NCBI RefSeq assembly: GCF_014648915.1
Contig: NZ_BMSA01000032.1
Location: 37,212 to 101,211, forward strand
Origin: Streptomyces phaeofaciens
GTDB lineage: Bacteria > Actinomycetota > Actinomycetes > Streptomycetales > Streptomycetaceae
Reading direction: 5' to 3'
Length of the DNA: 64,000 nt
A program made the translations under genes and the position numbers. The notes beneath the pieces are model-generated. The model had not been told where the DNA came from. It was given only the letters and a program-made list of their open reading frames with translations, and did no database searches. Of this stretch, positions 40,405-49,800 are shown one piece after another. Positions within the stretch are counted from its first letter, which is position 1, and each line of letters begins with the position of its first letter.

Positions 40405-40441
40405 ACACGGTTTCTTCCGTGTGAGCGAAAGGGCAGGGAGC

Positions 40442-41236
40442 GTGGCCGGATCCGCCACCGCCGAGCGCGGTGCACGCCAGCAGGAGTCGTCCGGCCCGCC
40501 CCTGGTCCGGAGGCTGGGCCCACGCCGGCTTCGGGTGATCGTCATCCTGCTGCTGGCCGTACTCCTGCTCGGCGCGGGCGGCGTCTGGGCGTTGTACGGC
40601 TCGCAGTGGCTGCGCGTCGACCACGTCTCGGTCTCCGGCACCGACGTGCTGACGCCGGACGAGGTCCGCGCCGCCGCCGCCGTACCGGTCGGATCGCCGC
40701 TCGTCTCCGTCGACACCGACGCGATCGAGGCACGTCTGCGACGCGAACTGCCGCGTATCGACCAGGTGGACGTGGTGCGTTCCTGGCCCGACGGAATTGG
40801 CTTGAAAGTGACCGAACGTCAACCGGTTCTTCTGGTGCGAAAAGGGTCGAACTTCGTAGAAGTCGACGACGAAGGCGTCCGTTTCGCCACGGTTTCCGAA
40901 GCCCCGAGGAATGTGCCGCTCCTGGAATTGGCGCTCCCCTCGTCGGGTTCGACCGCCGCCAGCCTGCGGCGCTTCGGCGAGGACCGGCTGGTGCGCGAGG
41001 CGGTGCGGGCCGCCCGCGACATTCCGGACGCGGTCGCACGGCGCACCCGCGCCCTCAAGGTCAGTTCCTACGACGACATCTCGCTGGAACTGAGCGACGG
41101 CCGCACGGTCGCCTGGGGAAGTGCCGAGAAGGGCGCCCAGAAGGGCCGTACACTCAGCGCTCTCATGAAAGCCTCCCCGGCTGCGCGGCACTTCGATGTC
41201 AGCGCTCCCACGGCTCCTGCGTCATCGGGGAGTTGA
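40442..41236 (+). CDS. ftsQ: Cell division protein FtsQ (DivIB)
   Basis: About 264 residues: a cytoplasmic N-terminus, one transmembrane helix (VIVILLLAVLLLGAGGVWALY) and a POTRA domain (LRVDHVSVSGTDVLTPDEVRAAAAVP). The beta domain with VRSWPDGIGLKVTERQPVLLV follows. FtsQ anchors the FtsQ-FtsL-DivIC complex. The GTG at 40442 has AAAGGG and GGGAG in front; a GTG at 40421, 7 codons earlier, has none. The stretch 40790-40925 inside the gene is clearly less GC-rich than its surroundings. It may contain a distal ftsZ promoter, since streptomycete ftsZ is known to have several promoters. Confidence 0.93.
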   Translation: MAGSATAERGARQQESSGPPLVRRLGPRRLRVIVILLLAVLLLGAGGVWALYGSQWLRVDHVSVSGTDVLTPDEVRAAAAVPVGSPLVSVDTDAIEARLRRELPRIDQVDVVRSWPDGIGLKVTERQPVLLVRKGSNFVEVDDEGVRFATVSEAPRNVPLLELALPSSGSTAASLRRFGEDRLVREAVRAARDIPDAVARRTRALKVSSYDDISLELSDGRTVAWGSAEKGAQKGRTLSALMKASPAARHFDVSAPTAPASSGS

Positions 41237-41326
41237 CGCACATCAGCGCAGGCCAGCACCCTGGTTGGGCAGTGACATGGCTGATCACATAGGGTGAAAA
41301 GAAAAACGGGAGGTTCGGCGTGTTCG

Positions 41327-41488
41327 TTGAACGGGCGCCACTTGTCGACTTAGTGTCCTGTTCAGAAGACTCCAAGGAACGGACACACTGGTAACCCTAA
41401 ACTTCAGCGTTAGGGTTCGGGTCGGCGAAACGGACCGTCCCATTCGGCATCAGTCGTCGGATTCGCACCACTTGCGAGGCGGCGACAC
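41327..41488 (+). promoter_or_regulatory. ftsZ promoter region with GACAC motifs and inverted repeat
   Basis: A -35 TTGAAC (41327-41332) and a -10 TAGTGT (41351-41356, 18-bp spacing) lie about 160 bp upstream of ftsZ. Three GACAC pentamers, the core recognised by the sporulation regulator WhiA, occur: reversed at 41353-41357 inside the -10, and forward at 41382-41386 and 41484-41488. An 8-bp inverted repeat AACCCTAA/TTAGGGTT spans 41393-41417. The region is AT-rich for this genome. ftsZ is a known WhiA target in streptomycetes. Confidence 0.6.
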
Positions 41489-41514
41489 GTAACTCGAGGC
41501 GAGAGGCCTTCGAC

Positions 41515-42711
41515 GTGGCAGCACCGCAGAACTACCTCGCAGTCATCAAAGTCATCGGTGTCGGCGGCGGTGGTGTCAATGCCATCAACCGGATGATCGA
41601 GGTCGGTCTCAAGGGCGTCGAGTTCATCGCCATCAACACGGACGCGCAGGCGCTGTTGATGAGCGATGCCGACGTCAAGCTCGACGTCGGCCGTGAACTG
41701 ACCCGGGGACTCGGCGCCGGCGCCAACCCGGCCGTCGGCCGCAAGGCCGCCGAGGACCACCGCGAGGAGATCGAGGAGGTCCTCAAGGGGGCCGACATGG
41801 TCTTCGTGACCGCCGGCGAGGGCGGCGGCACCGGCACCGGTGGCGCGCCCGTCGTGGCCAACATCGCGCGCAACCTCGGCGCCCTCACCATCGGCGTGGT
41901 CACCCGCCCGTTCACCTTCGAGGGCCGGCGCCGCGCCAACCAGGCGGAGGACGGCATCGCCGAACTCCGCGAAGAGGTCGACACCCTCATCGTCATCCCC
42001 AACGACCGGCTGCTGTCCATCTCGGACCGCCAGGTCTCGGTGCTGGACGCCTTCAAGTCGGCCGACCAGGTCCTTCTCTCCGGTGTCCAGGGCATCACCG
42101 ACCTGATCACCACCCCCGGTCTGATCAACCTCGACTTCGCCGACGTCAAGTCGGTCATGTCCGAGGCCGGCTCGGCCCTCATGGGCATCGGCTCGGCCCG
42201 CGGCGACGACCGCGCGGTGGCCGCCGCCGAGATGGCGATCTCCTCGCCGCTCCTCGAGGCCTCCATCGACGGCGCCCGGGGCGTGCTGCTCTCCATCTCC
42301 GGCGGCTCCGACCTCGGCCTGTTCGAGATCAACGAGGCCGCCCAGCTGGTCAGCGAGGCAGCTCACCCCGAGGCCAACATCATCTTCGGTGCGGTCATCG
42401 ACGACGCGCTCGGCGACGAGGTCCGGGTCACGGTGATCGCGGCAGGCTTCGACGGCGGTCAGCCCCCGGCCCGCCGGGACAACGTCCTCGGCTCGGCCTC
42501 GGGCACCGCCCGCCGCGAGGAGCCCGCCCCGGTACGGCAGCCCGAGAGCCGCCCGTCCTTCGGCTCCCTCGGCAGCGTCACGCCGAAGGAGGAGCCGGCG
42601 CCGGCCCCCGAGCCGGTGGCCGACCTCCCGGTCTCCCCGCCGGTGCCGCCGTCGCGGACCTACTCGGACAGCGCGGCCGAGGAGCTGGACGTGCCGGACT
42701 TCCTGAAGTGA
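41515..42711 (+). CDS. ftsZ: Cell division GTPase FtsZ
   Basis: A 398-residue tubulin-like GTPase forming Z-rings, and Z-ladders in sporulating aerial hyphae. The N-terminus AAPQNYLAVIKVIGVGGGGVNAIN leads into the GTP-binding signature GGGTGTGGAP at residues 103-112. The T7-loop region NLDFADVKSVMSEAGSALMG follows. A variable linker with Pro/Glu/Ala ends in the conserved tail peptide DVPDFLK (392-398), which binds SepF and FtsW. The GTG start has GAGAGG about 10 nt upstream. The stop overlaps pgeF. There is no ftsA gene, so SepF is the likely membrane anchor. Confidence 0.98.
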   Translation: MAAPQNYLAVIKVIGVGGGGVNAINRMIEVGLKGVEFIAINTDAQALLMSDADVKLDVGRELTRGLGAGANPAVGRKAAEDHREEIEEVLKGADMVFVTAGEGGGTGTGGAPVVANIARNLGALTIGVVTRPFTFEGRRRANQAEDGIAELREEVDTLIVIPNDRLLSISDRQVSVLDAFKSADQVLLSGVQGITDLITTPGLINLDFADVKSVMSEAGSALMGIGSARGDDRAVAAAEMAISSPLLEASIDGARGVLLSISGGSDLGLFEINEAAQLVSEAAHPEANIIFGAVIDDALGDEVRVTVIAAGFDGGQPPARRDNVLGSASGTARREEPAPVRQPESRPSFGSLGSVTPKEEPAPAPEPVADLPVSPPVPPSRTYSDSAAEELDVPDFLK

Positions 42712-43436
42712 TAGGACGGCGCGAGAACGTGGGCGGCGCCCACTTCGCCTTCACCGACCGGTGGGGCGGGGTGAGCGCCGCTCCGTATGAGGAGCTCAAC
42801 CTGGGCGGCGCGGTCGGCGACGACCCCGAGGCCGTCCGCGCCAACCGGGAACTGGCCGCCAAGTCGCTGGGTCTGGACCCGGCGCGGGTGGTCTGGATGA
42901 ACCAGGTGCACGGCGCCGATGTCGCCGAGGTCGAGGGGCCGTGGGCCACCCGGCGGACCCCGGAGGTCGACGGACTGGTCACCGCGACGCGCGGGCTCGC
43001 GCTCGCCGTGCTGACCGCCGACTGCGTGCCGGTCCTGCTGGCCGACCCGGTCGCCGGGGTGGTCGCCGCGGCGCACGCCGGACGGCCCGGCATGATCAAG
43101 GGGATCGTGCCCGCCGCGGTCGACGCCATGACGTCGCTCGGCGCCGACCCCGCCCGGATCGTCGCCCGCACCGGACCCTCCGTGTGCGGCCGGTGCTACG
43201 AGGTGCCGGAGGCGATGCGCGCCGAGGTCGCCGCGCTGGAGCCGGCGGCGCACGCCGAGACGAGCTGGGGCACTCCCGCGGTGGACGTCGCCGCCGGAGT
43301 GCACGCGCAGCTCGACCGGCTCGGGGTGGGCGACCGGGAGCAGTCGCCGGTGTGCACGCTGGAGTCGGACGATCACTTCTCGTACCGCCGCGACCGCTCC
43401 ACGGGGCGACTCGCGGGATATGTCTGGCTGGACTGA
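42708..43436 (+). CDS. pgeF: Peptidoglycan editing factor PgeF (YfiH/YlmD, multicopper-oxidase-like)
   Basis: A 242-residue DUF152-fold protein. The zinc/catalytic residues appear in NQVHGADVAEVEG, LTADCVPVLLADP and VVAAAHAGRPGM. The segment GPSVCGRCYEVPEAM is also family-typical. Homologues have been reported to correct peptidoglycan precursors by removing wrongly incorporated L-Ser, and to act on purine nucleosides; which applies here is unknown. The GTG start overlaps the ftsZ stop by 4 nt and the stop overlaps yggS, so production is coupled to ftsZ. Confidence 0.92.
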   Translation: MIGRRENVGGAHFAFTDRWGGVSAAPYEELNLGGAVGDDPEAVRANRELAAKSLGLDPARVVWMNQVHGADVAEVEGPWATRRTPEVDGLVTATRGLALAVLTADCVPVLLADPVAGVVAAAHAGRPGMIKGIVPAAVDAMTSLGADPARIVARTGPSVCGRCYEVPEAMRAEVAALEPAAHAETSWGTPAVDVAAGVHAQLDRLGVGDREQSPVCTLESDDHFSYRRDRSTGRLAGYVWLD

Positions 43437-44161
43437 TGGACATGACGGACCGTAGGGACGAACTCGCCGGAAACCTGGCGAAGGTGGAGGAGCGCATCGC
43501 CCGCGCGTGCGCGGCCGCCGGGCGCCGGCGGGAGGAGGTGACCCTCATCGTGGTCACCAAGACCTACCCGGCGAGCGATGTGCGGATCCTGGCGGAACTC
43601 GGCGTGCGGCACGTCGCCGAGAACAAGGACCAGGACGCCGCGCCGAAGGCCGCGGAGTGTTCGGATCTGCCTCTCCGGTGGCACTTCGTCGGCCAGTTGC
43701 AGACCAACAAGGCACGATCCGTGGTCGGATACGCGGACTTCGTGCAGTCCGTCGACCGTTCCCGGCTGGTGACCTCGCTGTCGAAGGAGGCCGTGCGCGC
43801 CGGGCGCGAGGTCGGCTGTCTCGTCCAGGTCGCGCTCGACGCGGGCGAGAGCGGACGCGGGGAGCGGGGCGGCGTGGGGCCGGGCGGGGTCGCGGAGTTG
43901 GCGGATCTCGTGGCCGGCGCGCCGGGACTGCGGCTCGACGGACTGATGACCGTCGCACCGCTGACCGGGGAGTACGCGGGGCGCCAACAGGCGGCCTTCG
44001 AGCGGTTGATGGTTTTGTCGACTGACCTGCGCCGAGCCCATCCGGCTGCGAACATGGTGTCCGCGGGGATGAGTGCGGACCTCGAGGAGGCCGTGGCGGC
44101 CGGGGCGACACATGTGCGCGTCGGCACTGCGGTACTCGGAGTCCGCCCCCGGCTCGGGTAA
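43436..44161 (+). CDS. YggS/YlmE-family pyridoxal-phosphate-binding protein
   Basis: A 241-residue fold-type III PLP protein thought to maintain PLP and amino-acid homeostasis; no enzymatic activity is established. The PLP lysine lies in TLIVVTKTYPASDVRIL near residue 40. Then come VRHVAENKDQDAAPKA (usually GENY/NRVQE in relatives), WHFVGQLQTNKARSVV, GLMTVAPLTGEY and NMVSAGMSADLEEAVAAGATHVRVGTAVLG, the usual phosphate-binding end. The ATG overlaps the pgeF stop (TGATG). It lies between ftsZ and sepF, as in many Gram-positives. Confidence 0.94.
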   Translation: MDMTDRRDELAGNLAKVEERIARACAAAGRRREEVTLIVVTKTYPASDVRILAELGVRHVAENKDQDAAPKAAECSDLPLRWHFVGQLQTNKARSVVGYADFVQSVDRSRLVTSLSKEAVRAGREVGCLVQVALDAGESGRGERGGVGPGGVAELADLVAGAPGLRLDGLMTVAPLTGEYAGRQQAAFERLMVLSTDLRRAHPAANMVSAGMSADLEEAVAAGATHVRVGTAVLGVRPRLG

Positions 44162-44289
44162 CGTCGCCAGGAAGTCGGACCACAGCAGAAAATATGGTCA
44201 TTACCGCCGAAAGGCGGACACAAGGGCCACGTGGATCGCGGGACTTGGCAGTCGGAAGCCGATCCACCACAGAGCGGAGGACTCAGAGC

Positions 44290-44931
44290 ATGGCCGGCGC
44301 GATGCGCAAGATGGCGGTCTACCTCGGCCTCGTGGAGGACGATGGGTACGACGGCCGGGGATTCGACCCCGATGACGACTTCGAACCCGAGCTCGACCCT
44401 GAGCCCGAGCGGGACCATCGGCGACACGAGCCGTCCCACCAGTCACATGCGGCACATCAGTCCCAAAGGGACGAAGAAGTGCGTATCGTGCAGCCACCCG
44501 CTCCGCGTGAGCCTGTGGCGCGATCCACTTCGCCCATCGCGGAATCCGGGCGTCCGGCGCGCATCGCGCCCGTGGCATCCATCACACAAGAACGTCAGTC
44601 CCTGGAGAAGAACGCACCGGTGATCATGCCCAAGGTCGTGTCGGAACGAGAGCCGTACCGGATCACCACCCTCCACCCCCGGACCTACAACGAGGCCCGT
44701 ACCATCGGGGAACACTTCCGTGAGGGCACCCCGGTGATCATGAATCTGACTGAGATGGATGACACAGACGCGAAGCGACTTGTCGACTTTGCGGCCGGTT
44801 TGGTGTTTGGTCTTCACGGCAGCATCGAGCGGGTGACGCAGAAGGTGTTCCTGTTGTCGCCTGCTAACGTCGATGTCACGGCGGAGGACAAGGCCCGCAT
44901 CGCAGAGGGCGGGTTCTTCAACCAAAGCTGA
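44290..44931 (+). CDS. sepF: Cell division protein SepF
   Basis: A 213-residue Z-ring membrane anchor. An N-terminal amphipathic helix (MRKMAVYLGLVEDDGY) binds membrane. An acidic/His-rich linker follows, and then the C-terminal DUF552 domain (ITTLHPRTYNEARTIGEHFR, then VIMNLTEMDDTDAKRLVDFA, then FGLHGSIERVTQKVFLLSP) binds the FtsZ tail and polymerises. In actinobacteria lacking FtsA, SepF is essential for division. The ATG has GGAGGA 9 nt upstream. The 128-bp upstream gap is AT-richer than average and may hold its own promoter. Confidence 0.96.
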   Translation: MAGAMRKMAVYLGLVEDDGYDGRGFDPDDDFEPELDPEPERDHRRHEPSHQSHAAHQSQRDEEVRIVQPPAPREPVARSTSPIAESGRPARIAPVASITQERQSLEKNAPVIMPKVVSEREPYRITTLHPRTYNEARTIGEHFREGTPVIMNLTEMDDTDAKRLVDFAAGLVFGLHGSIERVTQKVFLLSPANVDVTAEDKARIAEGGFFNQS

Positions 44932-44993
44932 GACGCACGATCGGAAACAGCAGTACAGAGCAGTAGGAAACAGGGGAGAGGGAAGCACCGAAC

Positions 44994-45278
44994 ATGAGCG
45001 TGGTCCTGGATGTCGTTCGCATCGCGCTGATGGTGTTCCTTCTGGTGCTCATCTTCAGGTTGGTCATGGACTACGTCTTCCAGTTCGCCCGCTCGTGGCA
45101 ACCCGGCAAGGCGATGGTGGTCGTTCTGGAGGCCACCTACACTGTCACTGATCCACCGCTCAAGCTTCTGCGGCGAGTTATTCCGCCGCTGCGTCTCGGG
45201 GGCGTGGCGCTCGACCTGTCCTTCTTCGTACTGATGATCATCGTCTACATCCTGATCTCGATCGTGAGCCGGCTGTGA
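44994..45278 (+). CDS. YggT-family membrane protein (YlmG)
   Basis: A 94-residue protein with two YggT-type transmembrane helices (VVRIALMVFLLVLIFRLVMDYVF and LDLSFFVLMIIVYILISIVS) and the short motif ATYTVTDPPLKLLRRVIPPL between them. YggT proteins lie between sepF and divIVA in many Gram-positives and help organise division or membranes. The exact role is unknown. AGGGGAGAGGG lies upstream of the ATG. Confidence 0.93.
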   Translation: MSVVLDVVRIALMVFLLVLIFRLVMDYVFQFARSWQPGKAMVVVLEATYTVTDPPLKLLRRVIPPLRLGGVALDLSFFVLMIIVYILISIVSRL

Positions 45279-45330
45279 GCGATGTGAACTACCGTCTTGC
45301 CGATGCCGACGACTACGTTGAGGTGAAGAG

Positions 45331-46638
45331 ATGCCGTTGACCCCCGAGGACGTGCGGAACAAGCAGTTCACGACCGTCCGCCTCCGAGAAGGCTATGACG
45401 AGGACGAGGTCGATGCCTTCCTCGATGAGGTCGAAGCCGAACTGACGCGACTGCTCCGCGAGAACGAGGACCTGCGCGCCAAACTGGCCGCGGCCACGCG
45501 TGCTGCTGCCCAGAACCAGCAGAACATGCGCAAGCCTCCGGAGCAGGACCAGCAGCAGGGCGGCGGTATGCCGCCGCAGGGGATGCCCCAGCAGGGCATG
45601 CCTCAGCAGGGCATGCCTCAGCAGGGCATGCCCCCGCAGGGAATGCCGCAGCAGGGCATGCGCGGTCCGGGCGCTCCGGTACCCGCCGGCATATCGGGCC
45701 CGCCGCAGCAGCAGATGGGTGGCCCCATGGGTGGCCCGCCCCAGCTGCCGAGCGGTGCGCCGCAGCTGCCCGCCGGCCCCGGTGGTGGCCAGGGCGGTCA
45801 GCAGGGCCAGGGCCCGATGGGTCAGGGTCCGATGGGCCAGGGCCCGATGGGTCAGGGTCCGATGGGCCAGGGCCCCATGGGCCAGGGTCCGATGGGCCAG
45901 GGCCCCATGGGCCAGGGTCCGATGGGGCAGGGCCCCATGGGCGGTCCGCCCCAGATGCAGCAGCAGATGGGTGGCCCGATGGGTGGCCCGATGGGCGGCC
46001 CCATGGGCGGTCCGATGGGCGGCCCCGGTCAGGGCCCCGGCGGCGACAGTGCCGCCCGTGTCCTCTCGCTGGCCCAGCAGACCGCCGACCAGGCGATCGC
46101 CGAGGCCCGCTCCGAGGCCAACAAGATCGTCGGCGAGGCCCGCAGCCGCGCCGAGGGTCTCGAGCGTGACGCCCGTGCCAAGGCCGACGCCCTGGAGCGG
46201 GACGCACAGGAGAAGCACCGCGTCGCCATGGGCTCCCTGGAGTCCGCCCGCGCGACGCTGGAGCGCAAGGTCGAGGACCTGCGCGGCTTCGAGCGCGAGT
46301 ACCGTACGCGCCTGAAGTCGTACCTCGAGTCGCAGCTGCGTCAGCTGGAGACCCAGGCGGACGACTCGCTCGCCCCGCCGCGCACTCCTGCCGCGGCCTC
46401 CCTGCCGCCGTCCCCGGCGCCTTCCATGGCTCCGGCCGGTGCGAGTGCCCCGTCCTACGGCGCGGGTGCGCCGGGCATGGGTGCTCCGAGCCCGGCCGCG
46501 CCGTCCTACGGCGGGCAGCAGCAGATGTCGCCGGCCATGACTCAGCCGATGGCGCCGGTGCGTCCGCAGGGTCCCTCCCCGATGGGCCAGGCTCCCTCGC
46601 CGATGCGTGGCTTCCTCATCGACGAGGACGACAACTGA
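45331..46638 (+). CDS. divIVA: Polar growth protein DivIVA (Wag31)
   Basis: A 435-residue coiled-coil protein that marks hyphal tips and directs apical wall growth. The conserved N-terminal membrane-binding domain is MPLTPEDVRNKQFTTVRLRE followed by GYDEDEVDAFLDEVEAEL. A long Gln/Pro/Gly/Met insert (~residues 65-235) contains PQQGM and GPMGQ repeats. The second coiled coil (~240-350) begins SAARVLSLAQQTADQAIAEA. The C-terminus is Pro/Ala-rich and ends MRGFLIDEDDN. GAGGTGAAGAG precedes the ATG. A strong terminator ends the dcw cluster here. Confidence 0.97.
   Translation: MPLTPEDVRNKQFTTVRLREGYDEDEVDAFLDEVEAELTRLLRENEDLRAKLAAATRAAAQNQQNMRKPPEQDQQQGGGMPPQGMPQQGMPQQGMPQQGMPPQGMPQQGMRGPGAPVPAGISGPPQQQMGGPMGGPPQLPSGAPQLPAGPGGGQGGQQGQGPMGQGPMGQGPMGQGPMGQGPMGQGPMGQGPMGQGPMGQGPMGGPPQMQQQMGGPMGGPMGGPMGGPMGGPGQGPGGDSAARVLSLAQQTADQAIAEARSEANKIVGEARSRAEGLERDARAKADALERDAQEKHRVAMGSLESARATLERKVEDLRGFEREYRTRLKSYLESQLRQLETQADDSLAPPRTPAAASLPPSPAPSMAPAGASAPSYGAGAPGMGAPSPAAPSYGGQQQMSPAMTQPMAPVRPQGPSPMGQAPSPMRGFLIDEDDN
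45811..45945 (+). repeat. 15-bp tandem repeat array within divIVA
   Basis: Eight consecutive 15-bp units, each encoding Gly-Pro-Met-Gly-Gln, plus a ninth ending in Gly. Units alternate between GGCCCGATGGGTCAG- and GGTCCGATGGGCCAG-like versions, suggesting duplication of a two-unit block. A second set of Gly-Gly-Pro-Met repeats follows at about 45967-46025 and PQQGM repeats precede it near 45577-45660. Unit number may vary between strains without a frameshift. Confidence 0.9.
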
Positions 46639-46673
46639 CGGCCAGTAGTACGCCTTAGGCGTCGGCAGCGTTC

Positions 46674-46716
46674 AAAGGGCGGGCCCCGGATTCCGATCCG
46701 GGGTCCCGCCCTTTTT
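46674..46716 (+). terminator. Intrinsic terminator ending the dcw cluster
   Basis: The left arm 46674-46691 (AAAGGGCGGGCCCCGGAT) and right arm 46696-46714 form an ~18-bp stem with one mismatch or bulge and a TCCG loop. It is followed by a run of five T. This is one of the few classic rho-independent terminators in the window. A small perfect palindrome (ACGCCT-T-AGGCGT, 46650-46662) lies just before it. Confidence 0.92.
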
Positions 46717-46763
46717 ACGCGTGTTGACGACGGTGACGGTGGATCACACCGTGACCGGCGACG

Positions 46764-46803
46764 ACCGAGGGCCCGGCCCCCCTGGGGGAGCCGGGCCCTC
46801 GGT
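46764..46803 (-). terminator. Intrinsic terminator of ileS
   Basis: A 14-bp perfect stem (46764-46777 with 46790-46803, arms ACCGAGGGCCCGGC and complement) encloses complementary C5/G5 tracts. It lies 11 bp beyond the ileS stop on the minus strand, convergent with the divIVA terminator. Confidence 0.8.
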
Positions 46804-46813
46804 GTGCCGGGAG

Positions 46814-49800
46814 CTACGCCTTGCGCAGGCGGAACGTCAGCGTCAGACCCTCGTCCGAGAACGGGGTGCCGTAGGTGTCGTCCGCCTCGCCCTGGGCGAA
46901 GTCCGTGGCGAGGACCTCGTCGGAGATCAGGGCCGAGTGGCCGGCCAGGGCGTCGACGGTGGCCGGGTCGGTCGCGGTCCAGCGGAGCGCGATGCGGTCG
47001 GCGACGTCGAGGCCGCTGTTCTTGCGGGCCTCCTGGATCAGCCGGATCGCGTCCCGGGCGAGGCCCGCGCGGCGCAGCTCCTCGGTGATCTCCAGGTCGA
47101 GGGCGACCGTGGCGCCGGAGTCGGAGGCGACCGACCAGCCCTCGCGCGGGGTCTCCGTGATGATCACCTCGTCCGGGGCCAGGGTGACCGTCTCGCCGTC
47201 GATCTCGACCGACGCCGTGCCCTCGCGCAGGGCGAGGGAGAGCGCGGCCGCGTCGGCGTTCGCGACGGCCTTCGCCACGTCCTGGACGCGCTTGCCGAAC
47301 CGCTTGCCCAGGGCGCGGAAGTTGGCCTTGGCGGTGGTGTCGACCAGGCTGCCGCCGACCTCGGAGAGGGACGCCAGGGACTCGACGTTCAGCTCCTCCG
47401 TGATCTGCGTGTGCAGCTCGGGGGAGAGGGCGTCGAAGCCGGTGGCCGCGATGAGCGCCCGCTGGAGCGGCTGGCGGGTCTTGACACCCGACTCCGCGCG
47501 CGTGGCGCGGCCCAGCTCGACCAGACGGCGGACCAGGACCATCTGCTTCGACAGCTCCGGGTCGATCGCCGCGAGGTCCGCCTCCGGCCAGGAGGCCAGG
47601 TGGACGGATTCCGGGGCGCCCGGGGTGACGGGCAGGATCAGGTCCTGCCAGACCCGCTCGGTGATGAACGGGGTCAGCGGGGCCATCAGCTTGGTGACCG
47701 TCTCCACGACCTCGTGCAGGGTGCGCAGCGCCGCCTTGTCGCCCTGCCAGAAGCGGCGGCGGGAGCGGCGCACGTACCAGTTGCTGAGGTCGTCGACGAA
47801 CGCGGACAGCAGCTTGCCGGCGCGCTGGGTGTCGTACGCCTCCAGAGCCTGCGTCACCTGGTCGGTGAGCGCGTTCAGTTCGGACAGCAGCCAGCGGTCC
47901 AGGACCGGGCGGTCGGCCGGGGCCGGGTCGGCCTCGGAGGGCGCCCAGCCGGAGGTGCGGGCGTACAGGGCCTGGAAGGCGACCGTGTTCCAGTAGGTGA
48001 GGAGCGTCTTGCGGACGACCTCCTGGATGGTGTTGTGGCCCACCCGGCGGGCCGCCCAGGGGGAGCCGCCGGCCGCCATGAACCAGCGGACCGCGTCGGC
48101 GCCGTGCTGGTCCATCAGCGGGATCGGCTGGAGGATGTTGCCCAGGTGCTTGGACATCTTGCGGCCGTCCTCGGCGAGGATGTGGCCGAGGCAGACCACG
48201 TTCTCGTACGAGGACTTGTCGAAGACCAGGGTGCCGACCGCCATCAGCGTGTAGAACCAGCCGCGGGTCTGGTCGATGGCCTCGGAGATGAACTGCGCCG
48301 GGTAGCGGGACTCGAACAGGTCCTTGTTCTTGTACGGGTAGCCCCACTGCGCGAACGGCATGGAACCCGAGTCGTACCAGGCGTCGATGACCTCGGGCAC
48401 GCGCGTGGCCGTCTTCGCGCACTGGGGGCAGGCGAAGGTGACGTCGTCGATGAACGGCCGGTGCGGGTCCAGTGCGGACTGGTCGGTGCCGGTCAGCTCG
48501 GACAGTTCCGCGCGGGAGCCGACGACGGTGAGGTGGTCGTCCTCGCAGCGCCAGATCGGCAGCGGGGTGCCCCAGTAGCGGCTGCGGGACAGCGCCCAGT
48601 CGATGTTGTTGTTCAGCCAGTCGCCGAAGCGGCCGTGCTTGACCGTGTCGGGGAACCAGTTGGTCTTCTCGTTCTCCTGGAGGAGGCGGTCCTTGACGGC
48701 CGTCGTGCGGATGTACCAGGACGGCTGCGCGTAGTAGAGGAGCGCGGTGTGGCAGCGCCAGCAGTGCGGGTAGCTGTGCTCGTACGGGATGTGCCGGAAG
48801 AGGAGGCCGCGCTGCTGGAGGTCCTCGGTGAGCTGTTCGTCCGCCTTCTTGAAGAAGACGCCGCCGACCATCGGGACGGACTCCTCGAAGGTGCCGTCGG
48901 GGCGGACCGGGTTGACCACCGGCAGGCCGTAGGAGCGGCAGACCTTGAGGTCGTCCTCACCGAAGGCGGGGGACTGGTGGACCAGACCCGTGCCGTCCTC
49001 GGTGGTGACGTACTCGGCGTTCACCACGTAGTGCGCGGGCTCCGGGAACTCCACGAGCTCGAACGGACGTTGATAGGTCCAGCGCTCCATCTCGGCGCCG
49101 GTGAAGGTCTCGCCGGTGGGCTCCCAGCCCTCGCCGAGCGCCTTGGCGAGCAGCGGCTCGGCGACGACGAGCTTCTCCTGGCCGTCGGTGGCGACGACGT
49201 AGGTGACCTCGGGGTGCGCCGCGACGGCCGTGTTGGACACCAGGGTCCAGGGGGTCGTCGTCCACACCAGGAGCGCGGCCTGGCCGGCGAGCGGACCGGA
49301 GGTGAGCGGGAAACGGACGTACACGGACGGGTCGACGACCGTCTCGTAGCCCTGAGCCAGCTCGTGGTCGGAGAGGCCGGTGCCGCAGCGGGGGCACCAG
49401 GGGGCGACGCGATGGTCCTGGACCAGCAGACCCTTGTTGAAGATCTCCTTGAGCGACCACCAGACCGACTCGATGTACTCGGGGTCCATCGTGACGTAGG
49501 CGTCGTCGAGGTCGACCCAGTAGCCCATGCGGGTCGTCAGCTCGGTGAAGGCGTCGGTGTGGCGCAGTACGGACTCGCGGCACCGGGCGTTGAAGTCGGC
49601 GATGCCGTAGGCCTCGATGTCCTTCTTGCCGCTGAAGCCCAGCTCCTTCTCGACCGCCAGCTCCACCGGGAGGCCGTGGCAGTCCCAGCCGGCCTTGCGG
49701 GCCACGTGGTAGCCGCGCATGGTGCGGAAGCGGGGGAAGACGTCCTTGAAGACGCGTGCCTCGATGTGGTGGGCGCCGGGCATGCCGTTGGCGGTGGGCG

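Noticed and set aside
45577..46030. Repeat array considered as a CRISPR or satellite
   Set aside because: The units are in frame, encode GPMGQ/PQQGM peptides inside divIVA and have no spacers.
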